Assembly (NCBI GenBank): GCA_035578905.1
Contig: JAQJVL010000664.1
Location: 186,001-250,000 of the forward strand
Length of the DNA: 64,000 nt
Origin: Stictocephala bisonia
Taxonomy: Eukaryota; Arthropoda; Insecta; Hemiptera; Membracidae
Direction of reading: 5' to 3'
Position numbers and translations under genes: made by a program
The notes under the pieces: model-generated
Databases searched by the model: none
What the model saw: only the letters and a program-made list of their open reading frames with translations
Told to the model about the DNA's origin: nothing
In this document: piece after piece, positions 23,960 through 34,329 of the stretch
Position numbering within the stretch: position 1 is the stretch's first letter
How the letters are laid out: every line of letters begins with the position of its first letter

Positions 23960-24742
23960 CAAAAACGATTTGTTTACCAGATATTCAGAGTTTTTTTTCA
24001 CTAAATCTTTTTTATCTCCGAGTTGATAACCCGATCTTAGTGACACTCGCTATGCATATTACAATAATAGAAACCTATTTCAGAAAAAAACATTCCACTT
24101 AACCCATTTAAAATTTCAAAATGGCGGCCGTTTCAAATATTTAAACAGAAATAATGTAAAGAATGCTAAAAATTACTTAAACATTGGTTTTTTTACAATT
24201 TTACTACCAATCTGGTGGTATAACAAAAGTTAGAATCTGACAATAAATAACTGAGACACATATACACTTGTGTTGAGAGGCAGCAAAAAAGCCATTTGTT
24301 TTTAGCTATTTTGCTGCCTCTCCACACAAATGTCAATGTGTCTCAATTATTTTTTATCCGATTCTATTTTTATATTAAACTGACAGATTCATAATACAAT
24401 TTAAAAAAAAACATGTTGTTAGTAAATTTTAGTATATTTTACCGTTTTCCCACAATTTCCATCTATACAATTAAAATTGCTGCCATTTCGTAATTATAAA
24501 ATGAATCAGGTTGATAGTTTTTTCTAAAGTAGGGTGCTCTTATTAAAACATGCATAGTGAGTTTCACAAATATCGGTTGAGACAATTTAGAGATAACAAT
24601 TATTTTGTGAATAACGCAAAATGGAAGATATTTGGTTAACGGAGCGTTTTTGGAACTAGAAATATTCTGGAATTTCTCTTTATTTTGAACTATATAAAAA
24701 TTTCCCGAAGTTTCGTCCTTTAATTTCGGGACACCCTGTGTA
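23960..24742. mobile_element. Long foldback (MITE-like) element, left side truncated
   Basis: The two halves are diverged reverse complements over most of the length. CCGATCTTAGTGACACTCGC (24034) matches the complement of 24590-24609, ATGGCGGCC (24121) pairs with CTGCCATTTCG (24480), and the centre is a hairpin with TGAGACACA arms at 24250-24350. The right end is GGGACACCCTGTGTA (24728-24742), a Tc1/mariner-like terminus. The equivalent left terminus is missing, so the left end is probably deleted. It has no coding capacity. Confidence 0.65.
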
Positions 24743-24744
24743 CA

Positions 24745-25440
24745 TATATATAAATAAATATATATATATATTAATTAGTCTTAATGTATATAGATCTCTG
24801 AATCCCTTCCTGACACATAAATAGTTCCTAGCTATAGAAAGCGGTATTATTTGTATTTTATTTTATTTTTGATAGTATCAACGTAACAACTGGTAAAAAA
24901 TGTCTGAACATACCTCCGGATAAATGCCTCTGTCATGGAACTATCTCGTTAATAAAATTATTCAACTGTTTGCAGAACAGTGTTATGTTTTACTTAATCA
25001 CAAACATATACCTTAACAAATGTAAATATTATCAAATAATCCATCCTAGCTTTACGCCCTGAAATATTTAATTTAATGATTGCATTTTGAATATATTATA
25101 ACGAAGATATAGGTTTTATTTATTTTCCTATGAGTAAAATGTTATATTGAACCAATTTAGAATTTTGAGTTTTCAGAAGAAATTAGTAGAAAATAAATTC
25201 GATATAATTCTATTGTAATATTAACAAATAAATTACCAATCACGTAGTTGTGTTATGGAAAGATATAGTATGATATGTCTCTCCGTAACCATTACGTTAA
25301 TGACGTATAGTACTGAATGTCCTTTGGACATCCTCTAAAGAATAATTGCCAGTCTGAACATATTGGCAGAAGAAGTAGTTCACTGGTTAAAGTTATCTGT
25401 TGGAATGGAAGATCTCCTTCTTTCTTCTTATTTTTTTAAC
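24745..25440. other. AT-rich DNA
   Basis: A short TA-rich run (24745-24775) abuts the foldback element. Nothing else is recognised. Confidence 0.5.
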
Positions 25441-25454
25441 GATACAAATTGACT

Positions 25455-25770
25455 TAGAATACGTAGTCAAAATTATTATGTAGTTTCGATTGTCAAATGC
25501 TGAAGCAGTCTTTATATTAATACGTAGTCTAAATTATTATGTAGTTTCAGATTGTCAGATGCTGAAGCAGTCTTTATATTAATACGTAGCCTAAATTATT
25601 ATGTATTTTCAGATTGTCAGATGCTGAATCAGTCCTTATATTAATACGTAGCCTAAATTATTATGTAGTTTCAGATTGTCAGATGCTGAAGCAGTCCTTA
25701 TATTAATACGTAGCCTAAATTATTATGTAGTTTCAGATTGTCAGATGCTGAAGCAGTTCTTATATTAATT
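25455..25770 (+). repeat. 62-bp tandem repeat, five copies
   Basis: ACGTAG recurs at 25461, 25522, 25584, 25646 and 25708. Units share AAATTATTATGTAGTTTCAG, GATTGTCAGATGCTGAAGCAG and TTATATTAAT. The first copy is most diverged. Confidence 0.95.
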
Positions 25771-25774
25771 TAAA

Positions 25775-27775
25775 TAACAACCAGTATTTACTTTTCTTGT
25801 ACGGAAAATAGTTTATAAGAAAATCACTATTAGTCTGTTCTAAGAAAGTTCTGTCACAATAGAAAAAAATATAATGATAATGTTGAGATATATTTGTACA
25901 TCTGTGTAAAACTCTAATGCAACTTGTAGTTTTACAAATAATATAGGTAAATACAGACAAATAATGTTGCTTAATACGTCATGTTAGGTCTAATTGGGAA
26001 TGGTGGTCTAGACACCCACAGGGAAATCTAGAGAGAAGACCTCCAAAAGAATTTCCTGGAAATAAATTCACTATTATTTGTCTTTGGGTCTATTGGATAA
26101 ACGAATTGAGGACAACTGTTGAATTTAGTAAAATTAATAATTGACTCTTCATGCACGGAATTTTTATAAAATTAAGAAAGTAATTTTGTATAGTACAAAA
26201 TAAATAAATAGATTTATAATGAGCCTTAATAAAATATTTTAAATTATACAAACTTGAGTTGTGTTTATTTTTAAGGAAACTTTATAAAATTTGTAATGAT
26301 CTAAATACTTTTTATCTACTACTGGTTTTTTCTCATTAAATAATTTTATTTCTACTTGCACATTTCCAATATACATTTATACATTGAACATTAGAAATAA
26401 TCATTACGATTAGTGCTATTACGAAAGACACGCAGAGTAGGTTTATACGATTTTGTTTATGAATTTTAATTACATTATTTAAAATATCTTATTGCTAAAA
26501 TTTGGAAATATTTCTTTTAAATTCTTCGGGTATATTTGGATGTAATGCTTTTTAAATCAAGGCTGTATGTTCATTTGTCATACATACTGTACATGTGGTC
26601 TGAAAACCCCTGTTTAGTTGTAAATAAAATGATTATTTAACCCGTTTGATTTTCAATAATAGTTTGTTTATATTGTTAGGTTTTATCTAACATATCTCCA
26701 GAGTATACATTGTAATTAACTACGTTTCTAAGCACGTGTGTAAACATGTACATCCAAAGCGAATCAATGCAAATGTTAATGTAATGTGTCATCAGCGGTA
26801 AGCCTGGTGTGTTACCAGCATGGTTAACAATTAATTCCCGAAACACAACCCCACATTGTTTAGGCAGTTGAAAAGTATTGATAACATCATATCGATAATA
26901 AAATATAGATACGATATCTTCATCTAATTAAACATATTGAAAGCAATAACTTAATTTGATAGGTTCTACATAGTGTACACTTTAGGTGAAATGGTATTAA
27001 TAAAAATATACATTCTCATGTCTTATGTGTCCATATTGTGTTTTATATATGGACGAATCATCATTAAATGACCACATTTATTATACAAAAGGTATAAGAT
27101 TGAATATACAAAAGGTAATATAATTGTTTACTTTTTACCATTTTCCAAATTGCTTGTTCTGACTCCCTCTTCTATTAAACACCACATTAAATACTCATAT
27201 GTCTTTTTTGAATGGATGAATGATTTTTTTTAAATCTATTGATTCTAGTACATACTTGGTATTCTCCTTTTCTTCCATATTAACCCTTTCATTTCCATAA
27301 TCAGGGACTGATTCCCATATTTTTGCAGTAAATGGTCTTTACATAGCCTTTCCATAATTAATATTGCTTATCTATGAAATAAACGACTAATTTAGGTATC
27401 CAGTTTAGTATAGTATACTAACTTAAAAACAACTATAAAATAACAAACTCATAAAAACTACTCCTCCACTTATATAACATAATTACTTTATTCATGGCAA
27501 TGCTACTATCTCCAGCGAAATTGGACATCCCCCAGCTGTGTCCGATTTTAACTTCACTATCCATCCAGCAAGGCCTCACTTTGGCATCATTCGATCTGAT
27601 AGAATTTTTACGGCTAAGAATTACATTTTGAGTTTCACATATTTAACTATGAAAACGGTTGAATACTCTTTATTTACCAAATCCCACTTATGGTCTACTA
27701 TAATTTGCGTTTACAAATCAAGTAACACTTCAAGCTTTAGGATACGATCATTATTACGAACAGAATAATTCGGTT
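25775..27775. other. AT-rich DNA, no gene recognised
   Basis: Short frames (for example near 27541-27768) have no domain signature and look like chance. No repeat structure is supported. Confidence 0.45.
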
Positions 27776-27779
27776 TTTT

Positions 27780-28610
27780 TGGCGTTTTTGTGAAAGAAAA
27801 CGGCCAACTTGAGCTAGAAACTTAGTGTACATACAGTTGAGCATTTCCAATTAGTGGATGTAGAAAATAATACGTGACAAAACCCATTTACTCCAAGGGT
27901 ATGTAGGAATTTTGAGTATGAATATTTGGTTACACGCTCAGTTTGCTTTATAAACAAATATTCACAAAAAGTGGATGGAAACAACTCATCCAAAATAAAA
28001 GATGACAATATAAGTTTATTCCAGATAATCAATGTAATACATAACAATCGCTTTGATTATACAATCACTTTACATGACAAACAAACAAACAATTATTTGA
28101 AACAAGTAGACGTAACAAAAACTACAACGTAATACATGACAAAAATCGTTTATTGTAGAGAGTGAAATGACACATAGGAAGCTGGAGTGTTTCTGTTGGT
28201 TAAACAAATAGTTTGCTTAACGGTAAAAACGACAAATAGTGGATGTAAACAACAAATAAAAACAACAAACTATATTACTAGTTTAGTTTTGAGTATTTAG
28301 TGTTCGATATGACTCTGGGGTATAGCAGTTTGATTACACACTCAGCTCAATTCTGAAACAAACGAACAAGCATTGACAACTATACAGTAACAGTGAATTT
28401 GAACAACACTTATACAATAACAGATGATAAAGCTCGTTTACTGCTGATAATCCAATAACAGATTGAGCCCTGGTTTACTAAACTACACACTCAGATTGAT
28501 TCACAAACAAACGACCAATGCCAACTAGTTTACGTAAACAATATACCTAAAATAAAAGTTGATAAAACTCCTGTACTCCAGGGTTCCAAATGATATATAG
28601 AACCCAGGAA
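27780..28610 (+). repeat. Diverged long-period repeat, possibly about 140-150 bp
   Basis: Blocks recur with changes: GGTTACACGCTCAG (27928), GATTACACACTCAG (28332) and CTACACACTCAG (28482), each followed by an ACAAACAAA-type stretch. TTTACTCCAAGGGTAT (27888) and GTACTCCAGGGTTCC (28570) also match. Low similarity makes unit length and copy number uncertain. Confidence 0.4.
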
Positions 28611-28611
28611 T

Positions 28612-29165
28612 AGATTAGTTCTATTATTCCCTCATTTTACATAGGGGGTAGGGGAAACAGTGACAATCAGACAATAGTAAGACAGGTATGAGTCAATTAA
28701 AAATAGCAGATGATTTGAAAAAAAACATTTTACTTTTCAAATCTCAGAAGCTAATATAATGAACTTATATACATCACAAACTTTTTTTGTTTAACAATTA
28801 CAATTCGATTTTTATGAACTGAATCTACATTTTGTTTTTTAGAATCTCATGTATGAGACAATAGACCTTCTTACCTGATAATAAGTATAGTTTACTTATG
28901 AACTATTTTAAACGTCACTCTAAATTTATTCGAACCTCCGTCAGTTGATATACTGAAAACTACGAAATTATATCTTTTGTTAGTTCTAAAATTTAAGTAA
29001 ATTAAAAATAATAAAAATTGTTTCTAAATAAAAAAATATGTATGCCAACATATTTATTAATTCATATAGATATAAAATTAAATTCCCTCCGTAACTCTAC
29101 ATTCTTAAAAAAATAATAATAACATTAATAATAAATAATGTTTGACATTTGTAGCTTATAGATTG
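28612..29165. other. AT-rich DNA, nothing recognised
   Basis: No supported features before the TA microsatellite. Confidence 0.5.
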
Positions 29166-29166
29166 C

Positions 29167-29169
<3 letters not shown>

Positions 29170-29215
<46 letters not shown>
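29170..29215. repeat. (TA)n microsatellite
   Basis: Uninterrupted TA repeat abutting the hammerhead-bearing foldback. Shorter TATATA also lies on its far side near 29455, so the element may have inserted in or next to TA-rich DNA. Confidence 0.95.
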
Positions 29216-29219
<4 letters not shown>

Positions 29220-29251
29220 TAACACTTAGCAATCTTTTTGGTGTTTTTAAT

Positions 29252-29295
29252 TTTCAAGATCGATTTCAGTCTCGTAAGACTATCATCAGTTGAAA
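29252..29295 (-). ncRNA. Type I hammerhead-like motif, family B, inverted copy
   Basis: Minus strand: UUUCAA (29295-29290), CUGAUGA (29289-29283), U, a five-pair stem II AGUCU/AGACU with UACG loop, GAAA, palindromic AUCGAU, C29258 and UUGAAA (29257-29252) pairing perfectly with UUUCAA as stem I. Confidence 0.6.
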
Positions 29296-29301
29296 AACAA
29301 C

Positions 29302-29345
29302 TTTCAACTGATGATAGTCTTACGAGACTGAAATCGATCTTGAAA
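29302..29345 (+). ncRNA. Type I hammerhead-like motif, family B, direct copy 1
   Basis: Stem I TTTCAA (29302-29307) pairs with TTGAAA (29340-29345). CTGATGA is 29308-29314; stem II AGTCT/AGACT has a TACG loop. GAAA starts at 29330, with stem III palindrome ATCGAT at 29333-29338 counting its shared A. Predicted cleavage is after C29339. A hexamer with no loop cannot close within one molecule, so cleavage would need two copies pairing. An extra U sits between CUGAUGA and stem II. Confidence 0.6.
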
Positions 29346-29370
29346 ATTGAAAATTAAGTTGAAAAACAAC

Positions 29371-29414
29371 TTTCAACTGATGATAGTCTTACGAGACTGA
29401 AATCGATCTTGAGA
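29371..29414 (+). ncRNA. Type I hammerhead-like motif, family B, direct copy 2
   Basis: Same core as the copy 69 bases upstream. Stem I is TTTCAA (29371-29376) with TTGAGA (29409-29414), all pairs kept with one G-U. Predicted cleavage is after C29408. Confidence 0.6.
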
Positions 29415-29479
29415 ATTAAAAACACCAAAAAGATTGCTAAGTGTTATTATTTTTATATATATAAATAAATAATGTTTCT

Positions 29480-31925
29480 AGCATCTAATTTTACAAATGT
29501 AATAATAAAATTTGTCAACAACCAACAGACCACAAAAAATCTATATTATATTCTAGTTTTGTGCAATAATACTTGCATTTATATATTTATGATATCCTTA
29601 TATGTTTATTAAATTAATAATAAAATATATGTGAGTAAATTCATTAGTTCTAATTACTGTGTATTGACTATTTTAAACATTTATGTTTTATTTTAAATAC
29701 CTAGAAGACACCTGCTCAATTGATGTTTGTTTAAAGAGAACAAGCAGAAATAGATTAGAATAAATTATTTACATTTTAACTTAACCTATTGTCAAATATT
29801 CAAATTAAGATCATGTTTCAGATGATTTAAATATTAAGATGAAAAAGGTCGATAGAAAATCCTGAAAATATATGATTGATTTTTCCAAATATGCACAAAC
29901 TTCACCTAAATAAGATAATTTAAATTGAAAAAAAGTAACAGAAATAAATTGATGAGTATAAATTACATAACAAATTATGAAATTGTTAAGTGAACTAATA
30001 AAACTAAAGTTACAAATATCTATAATATTAAAAATATTGTGTTAGATGGTTTCACATTTATAAATATAAAACGAAATACTAGCAATCCAACAGAGACTCA
30101 AAGAGCCTATATAAATGGATATACTGGCTCTACAAATACAGTGATCTTGTTTTATCTAGGTTTCGGGATTTAGAGGATTTTGTTAGATCCTTCTTACTTC
30201 TAACGATTTGTTTCGTACCTTTCACAAACAGAGGATTTGCGTTGTTTTATTCCTGTTACTAGTCAAGTTGTCAAGTCTTATTCACCGATTTATAAATCGA
30301 CATTCGAAAAAAATAAAGTTAGTAAAATTATGGAATATAATGACAGAAAATAATATTTTTATTTATAGTTCAATCTATTTCTTCGATACCACATGATGTA
30401 TAGGAAACTACAATAATTTGAGAAGTGCAATAGTATTTATCAGACAAATAAAACATAAAAAATTACTATTATTTTACAATTATTTAGTTTGCTAAATGCT
30501 TTTTATTTGTTCAGACATTACTTTCTTAGTTCATTGAATTAATAAATATTAATGATATTTTACTTTAAACAATTAAGTCTTATTTTCATTTACATAAAAC
30601 TTAAAATAATATTTTTAAGAAATCTATCAAATATAGTATTGTTAATAAAAAAAAAAAAAACTACCATTCCTCAATTTCCCTCTATATTCCTCTATACTAG
30701 ATTGAAATCATAAATAATTATATTAAGGCCTTTAGGAGGAAGTTAGGAATGGAATTTGTTTTTAAATGTGACATTAGATATAAAGAGGTTGACATTTTGT
30801 TGTTTATAGTTTCCATCTAATCAATAAATTGATTTGTTAAAGTAAATAGAACTCTTTAGATTTTGCATTTTCTATTCAATTACCTGTAAAAGTAATAAAT
30901 CAAATGTAAAACTTATATTTGATAATACGTAGATGAATATTGAGCTGAAAGTTTAGTTTAAAATAAAATAATTTATTGTATGTTGAAGATAACGTAAAAG
31001 TGGTGTTTGCTTAGTCAGATGTGTGGTTAGTAACATAAAACTACCTAATAATTTAACGAAAGCCCAAATCGTACTAATTTGATCCATTACTAACTATATA
31101 GTCTGTCTGTTAGATTGATGTAGGACATAATAGGTATAACTCTGAAGATATGAATATAAAAAGCTCCAAAAATTTGTTAGCATAAATGTATTATATACAG
31201 AGGTTACATGTCATAAACATTATTATGGAACACAACTAAATACCGGTGTTTGGGTACAACAAATGCTTGTTTAGAGTTAAAGGTGTTGTGAGCAGTAATG
31301 TATTGGCTGTATTATATGCCATGTAGTAAATAGGTACTTTTCACAAAGTATAATATCTTGATAGTATGGCGTTATAATTGGAATTTCCTTCCCACATATC
31401 CTGAAAATAAAATATATATTTACTTGACTGCTCCTTTTCTGTACACCTGTGTACATGTAAACTAACTAATCTTTACCAAGCGACCTTATAATGTAAGTCA
31501 ACAACATATTATTCGATTTATAATCATCATCTATAAAAATAACTATTTATATAATATTATTTTATGAAGGCTTCTTAATATAACGATTTATAAAACAAAA
31601 TCGAAAATTTTTAACGATTCATTTTACTTAGAGTAAAATAATCGATGTGAATTTTGCATGGATGAGACAGCTATAACATATGTCACACTAATTATTAAAT
31701 AGGCTAATTTTTCTAAGTTAACAAATATTTTATGTAGTCAATTGATATTACTTATTATAATACATACAATTTTAAATTACTCTATCAAAAGTTTAAAATA
31801 TAATCTGATACGAAAATCGATTTCGACAAACCAAGCTTACCATCTTCAGACCAAGGTAATTTACAAAGACAATGTGATTTACCCACACTAATCAACATAC
31901 CATCTGCATGTGTTGTTCTTTTACC
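29480..31925. other. AT-rich DNA, nothing recognised
   Basis: A 15-base A run at about 30647 is the only simple repeat. Short frames have no recognisable domains. Confidence 0.5.
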
Positions 31926-31930
31926 GTAGT

Positions 31931-32443
31931 AAATTATTGTTGTGTGACGTTTACTTGTATTATATCATGTTATATTCACACAAATTATTGTTGTGTGACG
32001 TTTAATTGTATTATATCATGTTATATTTACATACGTTATTGTTGTGTTACGTTTACTTGTATTAATCATATTATATTCACACACGTTATTGCTGTATAAT
32101 GTTTACTTTTATTACATCATGTTATATTCACATAAGTTATTGTTATGTGACGTTTACTTGTATTGTATCATGTTATATTCACATAAGTTATTGCTGTATG
32201 ACGTTTACTTTTATTACATCATGTTATATTCACATAAGTTATTGTTATGTGACGTTTACTTGTATTGTATCATGTTATATTCACATAAGTTATTGCTGTG
32301 TGATGTTTACTTTTATTATATCATGTTATATTCACATAAGTTATTGTTATGTGACGTTTACTTGTATTGTATCATGTTATATTCACATAAGTTATTGCTG
32401 TGTGATGTTTACTTTTATTATATCATGTTATATTCACACAAAT
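31931..32443 (+). repeat. 51-bp tandem repeat, about ten copies, alternating as a 102-bp dimer
   Basis: Units end in ATCATGTTATATTCACA at 51-base spacing. From about 32095 two types alternate: GCTGTGTGATGTTTACTTTT and GTTATGTGACGTTTACTTGT. Because 51 is a multiple of three, stop-free frames persist and yield repetitive 118-135 codon ORFs in two frames. These have no domain signature and are probably artefacts. Confidence 0.95.
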
Positions 32444-32455
32444 TTATATAATTGA

Positions 32456-32900
32456 AACACTATTGGAATACAATTTACTAACTCAATAACAAATATGATG
32501 TTTAGTATCTGGTAAAATTAATTAAATTCCATGATGTAAACCCTTTATAGCCATATCTAACTTAAATATTAACATACAATTTTAGTTTTATAACCGATTC
32601 ATATAATCTTAATGCTTTAATGAAGCTTTAAATGATTGTAGGAAAAAGTAAATGTATTTAATATTATCTGCACAGTCAAGTTCCTTTCTTCAAGTTTTAC
32701 TTAACAAATGAGAACGAGAAGTGATTTCAAGATTCTAACAAACTATTCCTGCTAATTCAAAGAGCACACCGTTTATTTACTTCAATTTACACGTTTTATT
32801 TGTTGTAAACGATTGTAAAATCCGCCCATTACTAACTGTTCCTTTATATTTCGTTAGATTTATTGTATTATTTATTGTGTTACATTCTTTTACTTCTTTA
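32456..32900. other. AT-rich DNA
   Basis: Nothing recognised between the two tandem arrays. Confidence 0.5.
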
Positions 32901-32904
32901 TGTT

Positions 32905-33105
32905 CCTTATAAATATGTGTTCCGTATCAATATATGCTCCGTATCAATATATGTTCCTTATCAATATATGTTCCTTATCAATATATGTTCCTTATCAATA
33001 TATGTTCCGTGTCCAATATATGTTCCGTATCAATATATGTTCCTTATCAATATATGTTCCGTGTCAATATATGTACCGTATCAATATATGTTCCGTAAAC
33101 ATAAT
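32905..33105 (+). repeat. 17-bp tandem repeat, about twelve copies
   Basis: Consensus TATGTTCC(G/T)TATCAATA, with occasional 18-base units (CCGTGTCCAATATATG). The apparent 79-82 codon ORFs across it are repeat-derived. Confidence 0.95.
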
Positions 33106-33114
33106 TTATAATGT

Positions 33115-34255
33115 TTATGTAATGTTATATCTGGATTAATATATATGACATGATAAATTAACGAATGACAGTATAAGATGGTAGAAACACTTAATGAATT
33201 TAAGAGATGGAAGGACATGTTGTGAACAGCTACGTTATAGTAGTGGACTATTTACAATCGTTTGGAATAAGACGTTCCCAAATGATCGAAAGAGGTACAT
33301 GGAATATTTTAAAGCAGTAATACATTGTCTTTCTTCGTAATATAACAAGAACATGTTTAATTACATTAAACTGGTGTTTATTTAAGTACATTAAGCTTAT
33401 AACGGAATTAACTTAGGCAACTTACATTCATATGAATTTTATTGTAAACCAATCCAGTTTATACTAATTTAAATAAAAATAAATAATATATTGCACTTCT
33501 TCCTAGAAACGCCTTTTTGCAATGGAAATTATGAATAATAACTAGAGGTATCGGCGCTTCACTGGGGGGGAGGGTTGATGCTATATCCATGTAGAGAATT
33601 TTAAAGTACCTTTTTTAAGTACTATAGAATTATAAGTTAGTTTAAGTTCTGAATACATTTTTAAAATTGACTTATTTCAAACATTATTTATCATTCACTT
33701 GGAAATTTATTAAAGTAATACGAAAAAAATCAGTGACAGAGGTTTTATTTTCTCCAGCAATTAAAAATTGATTAACAATTTCGTAATTTTGCTTCATTTA
33801 AATGGCTTGAATTAATAAACAAATAACACTCATGTCAAGTGGCTTTCCTAATCACTATTATCGATATATTTTTTATGTGCCTTATTTACCTCTTCGACAG
33901 AAAATAGATAACAATATCTTTCTTAGTTCACATCTACTCCCTTATAAAGATTGTTTGTAACAATTTTCATCATCCTAAGCCTTTTATAACTTGTTTTGTT
34001 TAAGTCAGTCAATGGTATTAGGGTTTTACATGTATAGACTTAAAATAAGTCAAAATCCGAAAATATCATTGGTGTTAATTTAATATAGTACTGGTATTTT
34101 TTCCTAGTAGCACTCTCTATTATTGTTTTTGAATATATATCAAAATGTCCAGAATCATTCCTTGCCTGACTTGTTGATACATTACACCAATGGGTTGATG
34201 AGTGTTTATTTGAGTGGTGGAAAGTGACTGATATTGTTTGTTTGTAATTTGTCAT
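33115..34255. other. AT-rich DNA, nothing recognised
   Basis: A GGGGGGG run occurs at about 33565. No coding or repeat structure is supported. Confidence 0.5.
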
Positions 34256-34261
34256 CGACAG

Positions 34262-34325
34262 AGCGCAACTCTGTGGTATAATTGGTTTTCCGCAGAATAC
34301 ATGACCTCTGATTCAAAGTGGCGTA
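34262..34325 (+). repeat. Possible tRNA-derived (SINE-head-like) sequence
   Basis: TGGTATAATTGG (34274-34285) fits the Pol III A-box consensus. ATTCAAAGT (34311-34319) is a B-box with two mismatches at plausible spacing. No full cloverleaf forms by eye, and the body of any SINE is undefined. Confidence 0.25.
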
Positions 34326-34329
34326 AACT

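Larger units (their letters stand above)
29214..29465 (+). repeat. PLE- or retrozyme-like foldback, family B, one inverted and two direct copies
   Basis: The left arm (about 29214-29296) is the reverse complement of the right arm (about 29371-29465) with a single difference noticed. A second direct copy lies between them at 29297-29345. All copies contain the same hammerhead-like core; the outer ends share AACACCAAAAAGATTGCTAAG. No reading frame is attached. Resemblance to PLE pseudo-LTRs or to non-autonomous retrozymes is inferred from the ribozyme arrangement only. Confidence 0.7.

Noticed and set aside
30208..30396. 62-codon ORF beginning MFRTFHKQRICVVLFLLL, like a signal peptide
   Set aside because: The following sequence is low-complexity AT-derived coding, with no conserved cysteine pattern or neighbouring exon; likely chance.
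32044..32455. ORFs of 118-135 codons
   Set aside because: They are produced by a 51-bp tandem repeat whose length is divisible by three; no start context or domain supports a gene.
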